Source: Candidatus Pantoea varia
GTDB taxonomy: Bacteria > Pseudomonadota > Gammaproteobacteria > Enterobacterales > Enterobacteriaceae
DNA: 64,000 nucleotides
Reading direction: 5' to 3'
Assembly: GCF_900115075.1 (NCBI RefSeq)
Contig: NZ_FOVG01000001.1
Coordinates: 682,001-746,000, forward strand
Shown: positions 26,844-40,500 of the stretch, one piece after another
Position numbering within the stretch: position 1 is the stretch's first letter
How the letters are laid out: every line of letters starts with the position of its first letter
Notes under the pieces: generated by a model
Database searches by the model: none
What the model saw: only the letters and a program-made list of their open reading frames with translations
What the model was told of the DNA's origin: nothing
Position numbers and translations under genes: made by a program

Positions 26844-28511
26844 ATGAAAATGCCTGAAACAGGGAAGTGGCTGGTTTTCGGAGCCAGTTTGTTTATCAGT
26901 AGTGTCATGGCTGCGCCAGTCACACCGGGCGACCTTGACGCTATTCAAAATCAGCAACAGCAACGGTTGCAGCAGGATCAGCAGCAGCGTGACGCCTTAA
27001 CACAGGCGCATCAGGTCGAGCTGCAAAAAACCGGGGCAGCGCCCGTCAGCGGTCCCTGTTTTGATATTCGCCAGATTATCCTGCAACAGGCGACGTTAAT
27101 CACGCCGGATAAGCAGGCGAAACTCGTCGCACCTTATATCAATCAGTGTCTGAGTCTGACGCGCATTAATCAGCTGGTACGCGAGATATCAGAATGGTAT
27201 GTCCAGCGTGGATATATCACCAGCCGGGCTTTCCTGACAGAACAGAACCTTTCTCACGGCGTTTTGATTATCACCGTGCTGGAGGGAAGGCTGGAAGAGA
27301 TTCGTTTGCAGGGAGCCAGTTCACGTCAGTTGAACATGGCATTCCCGACCGGTGCCGGTCGCATTTTAAATTTACGCGACATTGAACAGGGTATGGAGCA
27401 GATAAACCGGCTCCGTACCACACCGGTTCAGATTGAAATCATCCCGTCGGCTAAGCCGGGTTATTCCATTGTCAATCTGACCAGTAAACCTGAATTTCCT
27501 CTGACGATGGGGCTGAATATGGATAACAGCGGCCAGCGAAGCACCGGCATTGGTCAGCTCTCCGCCTCGCTGGTAGGTAACGACCTGCTGGGTGTGGCCG
27601 ATCGCTGGTTTATCAGCGGTGGTCGCAGCAGCGCTTTCAGCGACTGGCGCGATGCGCAAAATTTCCAGGCGGGCGTCAGCGTGCCTTATGGCTATGGGCT
27701 GCTGGATTACAGCTATAGCTGGAGCAACTATCACAGCCGCTTTAACGCCAGTAATTTCGACTGGTATAGCTTCGGCGATAACATCTCTAACCGCCTCAGC
27801 GGCTCGTGGGTGCTGTTCCGCAACGGGGAAATCAAAACCGGTGTTCAGCTCGGTCTGAACCATTACGTCAGCCATAACTGGCTGAACCAGACGCTGCTTC
27901 AAAGCAGCAGCCGCAAACTGACCAGTCTGCAGATCGGCTTTAACCATACGCAAAAAGTCGCAGGTGGGGTTGCCACGCTTAACCCGATGCTGAGCCGTGG
28001 GATGCCGTGGTTCGATGCAGAAAGCGACAGCGGTAAAAGCGACGATTTACCCAAAGCTGAATTCCGCAAATGGAGTGTCAGCAGCAGCTATCAACGGCCG
28101 GTTACTCAGAAAATGTGGTGGCTCAGCAGCTTTTACGCCCAGTGGTCGCCCGATCGTCTGTATGGCAGCGAACGCCTGACGATAGGAGGTGAGAGCTCGG
28201 TTCGCGGTTACAAAGAACAATACCTTTCCGGCGATGTTGGCGGCTATCTGCGCAACGAACTCAATTACACGCTGTTTACCCTGCCAGCCATTGGCGAGGT
28301 CAGTACCACGCTGGCACTGGATGGTGGCTGGCTGCAGAGCGACAAACAGGATCGCTATGCAGCTGGGACGCTGTGGGGCAGTTCGCTGGGGCTTGGCACC
28401 CGGAACGCCCACGTCTCAACTCAGCTGTCGCTGGGCATTCCCGTCAGCTACCCCGATTACCTTGCGCCTGATCGCCTCAGCGTTTACGCGCGTGTTGGAC
28501 TCGTTTTTTAA
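26844..28511 (+). CDS. cdiB: CdiB/ShlB-type outer-membrane two-partner secretion transporter
   Basis: This 555-residue TpsB protein has a signal peptide (about residues 1-23, ending VMAAP), a Gln-rich N-terminal helix region (QNQQQQRLQQDQQQ, about 35-55), a POTRA_2 domain (about 75-150, CFDIRQIILQQATLITPD) and a ShlB-type beta-barrel to the end. The conserved barrel motif RIGGESSVRGY has the form LTIGGESSVRGYKEQY. The C-terminus ends in Phe, as required for barrel assembly. It exports the neighbouring CdiA across the outer membrane. Only 15 bp separate the genes. An alternative ATG lies two codons downstream. Confidence 0.93.
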   Translation: MKMPETGKWLVFGASLFISSVMAAPVTPGDLDAIQNQQQQRLQQDQQQRDALTQAHQVELQKTGAAPVSGPCFDIRQIILQQATLITPDKQAKLVAPYINQCLSLTRINQLVREISEWYVQRGYITSRAFLTEQNLSHGVLIITVLEGRLEEIRLQGASSRQLNMAFPTGAGRILNLRDIEQGMEQINRLRTTPVQIEIIPSAKPGYSIVNLTSKPEFPLTMGLNMDNSGQRSTGIGQLSASLVGNDLLGVADRWFISGGRSSAFSDWRDAQNFQAGVSVPYGYGLLDYSYSWSNYHSRFNASNFDWYSFGDNISNRLSGSWVLFRNGEIKTGVQLGLNHYVSHNWLNQTLLQSSSRKLTSLQIGFNHTQKVAGGVATLNPMLSRGMPWFDAESDSGKSDDLPKAEFRKWSVSSSYQRPVTQKMWWLSSFYAQWSPDRLYGSERLTIGGESSVRGYKEQYLSGDVGGYLRNELNYTLFTLPAIGEVSTTLALDGGWLQSDKQDRYAAGTLWGSSLGLGTRNAHVSTQLSLGIPVSYPDYLAPDRLSVYARVGLVF

Positions 28512-28526
28512 AAAAAGGCCCCGATT

Positions 28527-31500
28527 ATGGATGATCAATTAACGCTTTCACTACCGCGTCGTCTGCTGAGCTATCTCATCTGCTCGCTGATCGCGTTTCA
28601 GCCCCTGCTGCCCGCCTTTTCTGCGGCGATAGCCCCCGTCACACCTGGGACCAAAGTGGATGCTGCCGGGAATGGTGTACCGGTCATTAATATCGCGACG
28701 CCGAATGCGGCAGGCCTGTCGCATAACCAGTATCAGAATTACAACGTCGGTCAGGAAGGGCTGATCCTGAACAACGCAACCGGCCGGTTGACGCAGACCC
28801 AGTTGGGTGGACTTGTCCAGAACAACCCGAATCTGAAAGCGGGGCAGGAAGCCCGGGCCATTATCAACGAGGTGGTCGGTGCCAACCGTTCGCAGCTTCA
28901 GGGCTACACCGAAGTGGCGGGTAAAGCCGCAAACGTTATGGTCGCCAACCCCTATGGCATCACCTGTAACGGCTGCGGTTTTATCAATACGCCCAATGTT
29001 ACGCTGACTACCGGTAAGCCGCAGCTGGATGCGCAGGGCAATCTTCAATCGCTGGAAGTCACTAAAGGCGCCATCAGCATTGAGGGTAAAGGGCTGGATG
29101 GCAGCCAGGCCGATGCTGTCTCGATCATCGCGCGCGCAACAGAAATCAACGCGGGCATTCATGCCAGAGATCTCAATGTGACGCTGGGTGCAAACCGGGT
29201 TGGTGCGGATGGCAGCGTGACACCCATTGCGGGCGACGGTGCGGCGCCATTGGTCGCCGTCGATACCGGCGCGCTGGGCGGCATGTACGCCAACCGTATC
29301 CATCTGGTCTCCAGCGAAAATGGCGTCGGCGTTAATCTCGGCAATCTTAATGCCCGCCAGGGCGATATGGTGCTGGATGCTCAGGGCCGGTTAAGCATTA
29401 ACAACAGCCTGACCAGCGGCACGCTGACGGCAAAAGGCAGCAGCATCGCCCTGCAGGGTGAACATAAAGCGGGTGGCAACGTCGCGCTCACAGCGCAGCA
29501 GGATATTGCCTTAAATGCGGCCACACTGGGCAGTGACGCTTCGCTGGATCTCAACAGTCAGGGCAGTATCACGCTTAAAGGCAGTAGCGTGAAGGCAGGC
29601 CAGAATGTGCGTCTCAGCAGTGGAAGCCTGAGTGTGGATAACAGCAGCAGCGGCAGTGCGGGGGATGCGATGCAGCTCTCCGCCACGTCTCAGCTGGACA
29701 ATGCCGGTCAGCTCGCCGCTGCAAAAACACTCGATATTCAGGCCGCGCAGATCGCTAACAGTGGCAGCCTGGCCAGTAATGGTGACGTGCAGGTTCGCAC
29801 TAACACCCTGCAACAGAACGGTAAGCTGCTGGCGCAGGGTAAAAATACGGTAGTGGTGAGCGGACTGCTGAATAACCGCGATGAAATCAGTGGCGGCAGC
29901 CTGAACATCCAAAGTGGCACCCTGGATAACAGCGGCAAACTCATCGGTCAGCGTCTGCAGATCGATGCCCCGATCCTGAATAACAGCGGCGGGATGGTGA
30001 GTAATGGCGATGTCGTGATTAACAGCGATACGCTCCAACAAAACGGTTCCATCTCCGCACAGGGTGATGCGCAACTGACCGCACGTAGCTGGCTGGAAAA
30101 TCAGGGAGCCCTCAGCAGTCAGAACGCCCTGATCCTGAACAGCGCGCAGCTGCATAATTCAGGCTCATTAATCGCACCCAATCTGACGCTGACCGCCGGG
30201 CAAATCAGTAATGGCGGTCTGGTTCAGGGCAATACACTGCTCGCCTTGCATACCGGTCAGCTGGATAACCTTGCTGCGGGTACGATCAGTTCCGACAACG
30301 ATTTTGCCCTCGATTTGCCACAACTCAATAACAGCGGATTGATCACCAGTGGAAAAACACTGGATATCACTGGCGACCAGTTGAATAACAGCGGGGAAAT
30401 CAACGCTGCCAGCCTGAGCACCACACTCAAAAATTTACATAATCAGCAGGGCGGTAAATTACTGGCTGATGATCGGCTCTGGTTGCAGGGCGATGCGCTG
30501 ACTAATCAGGGAACCCTCGCCGCCGGGACGCTTAACAGTGAGGTCAGCCAGGTCAGTAACAGCGGAACGGTCCAGGGCGACACGGCATTATCGTTGCAGG
30601 GCAGCGCGTTATCCAACAGCGGTACGCTGCTCAGCGCAGGCCAGCTGAGTGTGAAACAGCAGACGCTGGACAACAGCGGACTGATGCAGGGCAAACAGCT
30701 GACAGTGAATGCTGATCGCTGGCAGAACAGCGGCAATGCTCTGAGCGAAACCGACGCCGATCTACACAGCGACACCCTGGACAATAGCGGCAAAATTCTG
30801 GGACAGCAGGGCATCGCGCTGAAAGCGAACCGCACTGACAACAGCGGCTGGCTGATTGCAAAGGCACTGACGCTTCGTGGCGACCTGATTAATAGTGGCC
30901 TGATTCAGGGTAATCAGCAGATTACGCTGGAAGGCAACCAGCTGGATAATCAGCAGGGCGGGCAGTTGCTGAGTGATGGCACGCTGAACGGTGACGTCGC
31001 GTCACTGAATAACCGCGGCGCAATGCAGGCCGATCAGATGGTGTTAAACGCGCAGGCGTTGCAGAACAGTGGCACTGTTCGCGCCGGAAAGGCACTGACA
31101 GCCCAGGTCGGTGGTGTGCTGGATAACAGTGGAAGTCTGATCGGCCAGCAGCAGATGAATCTGCAGGCTGTGGAGATCGATAACAAAGGCACACTGGCGG
31201 CGGATAACCTCAGCCTGCATGCTCCCACGCTCAGTAACGCGGGTCTGCTGCAGGGCAACAGCACCTTAACGCTCGATCATCAGCAGATCCACAACCTCCA
31301 TGACGGCCAGTTGATCGCCGGGGGACCGCTGACGCTGACGTCAGATCAACTGGATAACGACGGATTGCTGCAGGTTAACGGTAAGTTTTCGGTCAACGGC
31401 AACCGTCTCAACAACAGCGGACGCCTGCTGAGCGATGACCTCAATCTTCAGATGGCCGATACGCTGACTAACAGCGGCACAGGTCAGATCGTTACCGCTC

Positions 31501-34500
31501 ATCAGGCCGATCTGCAGGCACAAACGCTCAGTAACAGCGGCCAGATTGCGGCCGGGCAACTCAGCGCCAGCGGTAATACGTTGGAAAACAGCGGGCTGTT
31601 GCAGGGCGACACGCTGGTGGATCTCGGATTTGCTCAGACCCTCAACCATAACAATGGGCAACTGCTGAGCGGCGATCGGCTGATTGTCAAAGGTGGCAGC
31701 GCGACTAATGATGGCAGCTGGCAGGGTCAGCAACTCGACATCACGCTGGATTCTCTCAACAATCGCGGCAGCATCAATGGCATCAGCGCCTTGCGCGGTA
31801 ACATCGCCAGCGACCTGATCAACAGCGGCACGCTGGTCAGTCAGGGCAATAGCGACCTGAATGCCACCACGCTGCGCAACAGCGGCAAAATAATGGCGGA
31901 CCAGTTGGGGTTGCAGGGCACCAGCCTGAACAACGACGGTCTGTTACAGGGCAACACGGCGTTGACTGCTCAGGCCGATAACATCACGCAATCTGCCAGT
32001 GGCAAAACGCTGAGCGGCGGAACACTGACCCTCAACGCAGGTCAGCTTAACACCCAGGGAACGCTGCAGGGCGAGCAGGCAACGGTTAACGCTGATAACT
32101 GGCTGCATCAGGGCTCGCTGCTGGGTAGCAAAGAGCTGAACGCCAGCATCATTAATGAACTGCATAACACCGGCTCGTTGATGAGTCAGGACACCGCACA
32201 GGTTACGGCGAACACGCTGAACAACAGCGGCTCACTGCTCAGCGAAGGGGCGATGGTGCTGAACGGTGCTGCGCTGAATAACAGCGGGTCGGTTCAGGGC
32301 AAAACCCTGATCCTTTCACCCGCCAGCGTTATTAATCAGGGCAGCCTGATTGGTCTGCAGGCATTGACGCTTGCCGCTGCGCCACAGGTGGCCGGGCGAA
32401 TGCTGCTCAGAGCGCTGGCCGCGCCATCACGTCAGCTGATCAATAATCAGGGGGGATCGCTGCTGACGCAGGGCACGCTGAACATCAACGGTGATGACGT
32501 GGTGAATAACGGCAGCTGGCAGGGGCAGCAGATCCTGCTGAATGCCCGGCAGCTGACCAATAACGGGGCGATCCAGAGTGCGGATGCACTGCAACTGATT
32601 CTGGCAGAACGCCTTGATGCGGGCGCGGGCAGTAAGATTTCAGCGAATGGCACTGCGGCACTGCAGGCACTGACGCTGACCAATCAGGGCGAATGGATTG
32701 CCAGAAATCTGACGTTACGGGGCGACACGTTAAACAATAACGGTGCAGTGACCGGTGTGGAGGCGCTGACGGTTGGCCTTAACGGTGCACTGACACAGCA
32801 GCAGGATAAAACGCTGCTTAGCGCGGGCAGGCTGACGGTTCAGTCATCCTCGCTTAACAATGCCGGACGTGTACAGGGCGGCGACCTGCAGATCACCAGT
32901 GGCGCGGTGGATAACAATGGGCGCTTACAGGGTGATAACAGTCTGCTGGTCAATGCTGGTGGACGCATTACCAATGGCGGCAACGGTGCCATGATCACGC
33001 AAAACGCCCTGACGCTGACCGGGCCGGAACTGTTCAACTATGGCCTGATTCAGGGCAATGGCAACGGTGTCGCGACAATCACCGGTTTAACGCAAAATGA
33101 AGGCCGGTGGCTCTCGGGTGGCGCGCAGACACTGACTACGCCGCAGCTGAATAACAACGGCTGGTTACAGGCGTCGCAGCTGATTCTCAATGCGACCAAT
33201 GCCAGCAATAACGGTACGCTGCTGGCCGACGGCCAGGGCACGCTAACCGGCAATGGCTTCAGTAACCAGGGCACAGTCCAGGGCGGCAACCTTGAAGTCA
33301 ATTATCAGCAGGTCAACAACAGCGGCACGCTGCTGGGTAACAACCGGCTGAGCGTGATGGGCGCTCAGGTTAATCAGCAAAGCAGTGGTCGCCTGTTCAG
33401 CGGCGGCGACCTGCTGGTTCACAGCAACGGCTTTGACCAGCGCGGTCAGGTGGTGGCGCTGGGTGATGCCACGCTGGAAATCGCGAATGGGTTTACCGGC
33501 CGCGATGTACTGGCGGCGGGCGGGCGACTCACCGTCAGCAGTAATGGCGCGATAGACAACCAGGGCACCATGCAGGGTGGGGCGCTGACGCTGAGTGCCG
33601 GCGGCGATCTCACCAATAATGGCCAACTCACCACGGGAGCCGGTGACAGTGCGTTAAGCGGCAACCGTATCGCCATGAATGGGAATGGCAGTCTGCAGGG
33701 TGGCGGGAATATTAACTTAGCCAGCCGCAGCGATATTACTCTGGACGGTTTCACCGGTACGCTGGGCAGTCTGACCCTCAGCGCACCGGGCAGCATCGTT
33801 AATAACGCGCTGCTCTACGCGGCCGGTAATCTCTCTCTGTTTGCCAACAGCATTCGCAACCAGCGTGCCGATATGCTGGCAGGCGGCAGTATGTGGCTTC
33901 AGGGCGATGCCGCGGGCAATGCCAACGGCGAGGTCATTAATAACTCCGGTACGATTGAGACGCAGAACGGCGATATCACGATTAATACGGGGCATTTGCT
34001 GAATACAAGAGATGGGTTGAGCACCTCGACATCAATTCAAAAGAGTCCAGATTTACCTTCATGGTTAGGTAAGCAGACTGTTTATATCAGACTGGGAGCC
34101 TTAAAGGCTGATGAGCTTGGCTTATATACCAAACACGTTAGATCAGGGGGTAGTCAGGGTAAGGGCAATGGTTCCGATGATGATCATTTTTACCTCGCAC
34201 CTAATGCCAAGGGTGCCGTACAAAAATATTTGACTAACACCATATTTAATCATGTTAATGCAAACGGTGGTTCTGGCCGCATTTCATCAAATCGTGGGTT
34301 ACGAATCTCTGCTGAAAAGTTAGAAAACCTTGCCAGCGATATTCTTGCTAATAGTGATATCGTTTTATCTGGTAATCAATTAAATAATAAATCTTTTCAG
34401 GACGGTCAGCAGAATGAGTATACAACTTATAAATACTCGGGAAATATTGGGGGGAAGTTTACTAAAAATATCGACCTTGCATTTTTCGACCCGAAATCTC

Positions 34501-37500
34501 AGCGGTGTTGTTTTCGAGAAAACAGTACTGGTACTCAAGTTAAGTATGAACTTACAGGCCAACCCACAATTGAAGATGTTGGACCAGGCCAACTATACCG
34601 CGCCGTTATCCAGGCCGGAGGCAACGTCTCTGCAAATTTCAGCGGCGATATCAGCAACACCAACACCACAGCGAATGCTGGCTGGAGTGGTAATACCCTT
34701 TCTGCCCCCGCTTTACGCGGCTTAACCGCTGCAGGCGCTGCTGGCGCACAGTCACATCAGCAACTGGCGACTGCCGATAAGGTCGCAATCAATACCCCGC
34801 AATGGCGCGATCAGCTCCAGAATGCGCTGCAGCAGGTCAATGGCGCAGGGGCACTTGAGTCCGCGTCACAGGGCAGCGCACCGCTGACGCAATATACTGC
34901 GGCGGGTAAAAACAATGCAGCGCTGGGTAAAGCCGTCAATCTGACAAACGCTGCTCTGGGTCCTGCGTCACTGCGTAACTATAAGGCCGCTGAGGTTGAT
35001 ATCAGCGCCTATCCATTACCTTCTGGCGAAAACGGCTACTTTGTCGCGTCGAACACCAATAGCCGCTATCTGATCACCGTTAACCCCAAACTCAATGGCC
35101 TGGGCCAGCTGGATCAGAGTCTGTTCGGCGAGCTGAATGCCCGCCTTGGCAAACAGCCTGCCACCACGCCATTACAGGAAACGCGCCCTCAATACACAGA
35201 CGAGAACGCCTTCCTCGGCTCCTCATACATGCTGAGCCGCCTGAACCTGAAGCCAGATTATGATTATCGTTTTCTCGGCGATGCGGCATTTGATACCCGC
35301 TACGTCAGCAATGCGGTACTGAATCAGACCGGCAATCGCTACATCAACGGCCTGGGATCCGATCTCGCCCAGATGCGCTATCTGATGGACAACGCGGCGG
35401 CGGCGCAGCAGTCGCTGGGACTGGAGTTTGGCGTCTCACTCTCTGCCGGGCAACTCGCCTCTTTAGATAAGAGTATGGTCTGGTGGGAAGCCACCACGAT
35501 CAACGGTGAAACGGTGATGGTGCCGAAGCTCTATCTGTCGACAAAAGATGTGGAAGTGCGTGATGGCAGTGTGATTGCCGGTAACAACGTGACGCTGAAA
35601 GGCGGAAACATCACCAACACCAGCAGTAGCGTGATGGCTAAAAACGATCTGACCATCGACAGTCAGAACACGATCAGTAACCTCAACGCCGGTCTGCTCC
35701 ATGCGGGTGGCGATCTGCAACTTAGCGCGTTGAACGATATCAACAACGTCAGCGCGACCATCAGCGGTAAAAAGGTGGCACTGGAGAGTGTTAACGGTGA
35801 CATCAACAACCTGACAACGTCACAGTTGTGGCATCTGGATGCAGACAACGGTAAGGGTGCGAAAAAGTCCTATACCGAAACCCTGAGCGGGCCAACGGCG
35901 AGCATCACGTCACTGGATTCTCTGAGCCTTAAGGCGGGCAACGATATTGCCGTTACCGGCGCTAACCTCAAAGCGGGTGGCGATCTGCTGTTGAACGCCT
36001 GGAATGATATTGCCATCACCGGAAATCAGAACGTCACTGGCACCTCGCAGTCCGGCTTCGGAAACCGCTGGCAAAAAATTGACCCAACCAGCACAAACAC
36101 GGTCAACACGGTCGGCAGCCAGATCGCCGCAGGCGGCAACATGGCGATGCAGGCGGGTCACGATCTGACTGTGACCGCCAGCAACATCAGCGCCGGTAAA
36201 AACGCGGCGCTGGCAGCAGGAAACGATCTTAATCTCAACAGCGCGACGACCAGCCAGAATGATGTGAATGGTAAACGTGAAACCCATTCAACCGGGCTGG
36301 ATCGCACGACGCTGACCAGTGGAGGCGATTTAGCACTTCAGGCCGGACGCGATCTCAATAGCCAGGCAGCAGGTATTGCCGCAGACAAAGACGTCACCCT
36401 ACAGGCGGGGCGTGACGTCAATCTGCTGGCGGCTGAAACCGGTTCTGGCAATAGCTACAAATCCGGTAAGAAGGTTGAGATTAATGAGTCGGTGCGCCAG
36501 CAGGGCACAGAGATTGCCAGTGGTGGGAGTACCAGGCTGCTCGCGGGTAATGACATCACAAGCCAGGCCGCAATAGTCACAGCCAAAAAGGATCTGGCGC
36601 TGCAGGCTGGACATGACGTCAATATCACCACTGCGACGGAGAGTGATTATGCCTACCGTGAAGAGACCAAAACCAAGAAAGGTTTCCTGAAAAAGACCAC
36701 TACGCACACCATTCAGGAAAACAGCGACACCCGTGAAAAAGCTTCACAACTGAGCGGCAACACCGTGTCTGTCATTGCCGGAAACGACCTGACCGTTCAG
36801 GGATCGTCTGTCGCTGGTGACAAAGGCGTCGCACTGAGTGCAGGCAATGACCTGAATATTGTCACCGCTACCAATACTCAATCCACCTACAGCATGAAAG
36901 AAGTGAAGAAAAGTGGCCTGATGGGTGGTGGACTGGGGCTCAGCTACGGTAAACAGTCGGCTAAAAGTGAACGTAACGGCGATCAGGTAACGCAGAGCGA
37001 TGCGCGAAGCCTGGTGGGTGCTGGCAACGGCGTGGTCAGTATGACGGCGGGTAATAACGCGCTGATCAAAGGAAGCGACGTTATTGCGGGCGGCCAGAAC
37101 GGCGAGATCAGCGTGACGGCGAAAAACATCGCCATCGTGGCGGGTCAGGACCAGGTACGCGAGGCTGCGAAACAGAACTCAAAAAGCAGCGGGTTTGGTC
37201 TGAGTCTGAACTTAACGCCACTGGACACCGTGCGCAATCTGCGTGACATCATGAACAACAACAGTTCGGTGTACGAGCAGATGAAGCAGACTGGCAATGA
37301 GTTGGGCGCCAGTTCGCTGGATTCCCCGGCGCCAGGCCTGACCTATGGCCGTTCAGGCAGCAAAGTCAGACAGAACAGCGAGAGCATCTATCAGAGCGGC
37401 AGTACGCTCAATACCACCGGAAATCTGCTACTGAAGGCGCGAGGCGATTCAGATACCCACACCGGTAACATTCTGGTGGAGGGCAGCAGCCTGAACGCGG

Positions 37501-40500
37501 GTGCCAGAGCCTCACTGGACGCTACGCGTAATATTGATATCACCACAGCTTCTGACAGCCAGAAGGCTGCCAGCAGCAGTAGCAGTAAGAGCTGGTCGGC
37601 AACAACATCAGCCTCAATCGGTGCGCTGGCACGAAGCGGCGGCGGGTCGCCGAACAATGGTTCGGCAGGGACTAATTACGGCTCGAAAAACAACCAGATG
37701 AGCGGTGACAGCAGCATGCTCCTGCAACACACTTCCGCGATTACCGCCGGCAGTGTTGACGTCACCAGCCATAAAGGTGACATCGCAGTCAGCGGTTCAA
37801 CCCTGACTGGCACCACCGGCGTCTCGCTTAACGCGGAGCAGGGTAAGATCAGCGTCGTAGCAGGCCAAGACCGCCAGCAGGCTTCGGCCTCCGGGTCTGA
37901 CCACGCTATTGGCGATCTGGGCGGTGATGGTTACAGCGGAACGGTTGGCGTGGGTCATAACAGCTGGAAAAACGCCAACACGGGCACGCAGCAGAACACC
38001 GTACGCAGCGGTATCGTCAGTACGCTGGGTAACGTTTCGGTTAATGCAGGTAAAGACATAAACCTGCAGGGGGCTGACGTGTATGCAGGCAATTCGCTGA
38101 GCGTCAACGGTGAGAACATCCACCTCGATCCGTCAAAAGATACGCACGATGGTAGTAGCAGCAGTAAATCCTCGCAGTATGGCATCACAGCGCAGGTCTC
38201 CGGCTACGGCGTGAGCATGGTGCAGGCGGCAGACAAGTTGGCTCAGTCGCACAAACAGAGTGACGATCCGCGCCTGCAGGCCATTTATGCCGCGCAGGCG
38301 GCCATGACCGCGCTGTCGGCTTACAACCAGAACACCGCAGCCGTCAAAGTCACGGTAAGTGCCACCGTGGGCAGCAGCCATCAGTCCGTGGAACAGAAAA
38401 GCACGCAGCAGAGCGGCAGCGTGCTTAAGGCGGGCGGCGACGTAGCCATCACGGCTAAGCAGGACATCACAGGCGAAGGCGTAAAAATCAGCGGCGATAA
38501 CGTCTCGCTGAATGCAGGTCGCGATATCGCCCTGAACAGTGCCGTGGACACCAGTAACCAGCAGTCAGGCAGCGGTGGCAGTAAATACGGTGTCGGCGTG
38601 GGATTCGGCCTCGGCGGCAGCCAGAACGGCTTATCCCTTGAGCTGGCCGCCAGCCAGAGCAGTGCAAACGGCAACGGCAACAGCATTACTCACCACAATA
38701 GCGAAGTGTCTGCAGCGGGCGATCTGACGGTCAAAGCGGGTCAGGACGTCACGCTGAACGGAGCAAACCTCAACGGCAATCGCGTTGACCTCAACGCAGG
38801 CCGCAACCTGGAAATTGCCAGCCAGCAGGATCGCGCAAGCTACGACAGCCATCAGAGCTCATCCGGCTTCAGCGCCAGTATCTGTATACCGCCTATCTGT
38901 GCGGGCGTACCGGTGCAGGGCAGTGCCAGCATGAGCGGCAGCAAAATTTACAATGATTTTGATTCTGTACAGCAGCAGAGCGGGATCAGCGCGGGTGATG
39001 GCGGCTACAACATTTACGTCGGCAACCATACCCAGCTTGATGGCGCGATCATCGCCTCATCCGCAACGCCGGACAAAAATCACCTCAGCACCGGGACGCT
39101 GGGATGGACAGATATTGAAAACCATGCCAATACGGGCGGCAACGGCTTCAGCGCCGCTGTCAGCGGCAGCATGGGGAAAACCACCAGGCCAGCGTCTGAC
39201 AGCTTTATCAACAATATGCCGAAATCTGGTCAGTCCCAGCCGTCGGGCGGCAAATCGCTGCCGATGGGCACGCTGCAGCAGACGAAAGACCGCGCCAGTT
39301 CAACCACCTACAGCGCTATCTCGCCGGGAACGATTGAGATCCGTAATCCGGATGCGCAGAAGCAGGACGTGTCCCAAATCAGCCGCGACACCGCCGCGGC
39401 GGAAAATGTGCTGAAAGATAAGTTTGATGAGCAAAAAGCAGAAGGCAGCCTTGCCATCCAGCGTGAAATGGCCGTGCTCGGACAGCAGGCGATTCAGCAG
39501 ACCTTTGATGCGCTGAAGAAGCAGGAGAAGGAGCAGGAGAGAAACAGGCTTAAAAACGATGCTGCGTTCAATAAGCTTTCAGAAGCGGATCAGAAAAAAG
39601 CACTCGATAAAATCGATCAGAATGTTGAAGAGAAGTACGGTATCGGGTCGGACCTGCAGATTGCGGCACAGGCTATCAGCGGGCTGTTTGCCGGGCTGGC
39701 GGGCGGTAACGTCAGCGGCGCGGTGGCAGCAGGTGCAGCCCCATTGCTGGCACAGATGGTCAAGCAGGTGTCGCAGGGTAACGAGCCTATGCGCATGCTG
39801 TTGCACACGCTGGCATCAGGGCTGATTGCAAAAGCGCAGGGTGGCAGCGCCATTGGCGGTGCGGCGGGTGGACTGACTGCAGGGATGCTCAGCTATAACG
39901 ACAAGCTAAGTCACCTGCTGTTCGGTAAAGAGGTATCGGAATTGTCAGCTGATGATAAGATGCTGATTGCCAACATTGTCACGCTGGCGGGCGCAACAGT
40001 AGGCGGTGCGGTTGATGGCAGCGCTGGGGTGGGTAGTGGGGCGTTTGCCAGTAGAACTGAGGTGGAGAATAACTATCTCAGTGATACGGACATCACGTCA
40101 TTCACTGAGAAATATGCAAACGCGAAGACTAATGAGGAGAGAGACCAGCTTGTAGCAGATCTGAAAAAGCTGGATGCAGAGAAACAGGGTAAGGCGCTTG
40201 CAACAGCAATACCGATTAGAGAGCAGAAAGCAGAGCTTGAGAAGCTGAAAGTACTAAAGGCTTTGCCGGACTGTAACACACAGTGCCAGCAACTGGTTAC
40301 CTACTCAATCTCTGAACTGGAACCTGTCGCTAACAATACGGAATTGCACAAGAATAACCTCCGTAAGGCGGTATTGGCAGGTGTGATATTTGGATTAACC
40401 GTTGAGAAACCGACAGTAAACAATCCAATATCGCGGCTAACAAGAGAACAGCAGCAGTTAATTGAGAGAGCTGAATTTACAACGACAGCTAAAGGGATAC

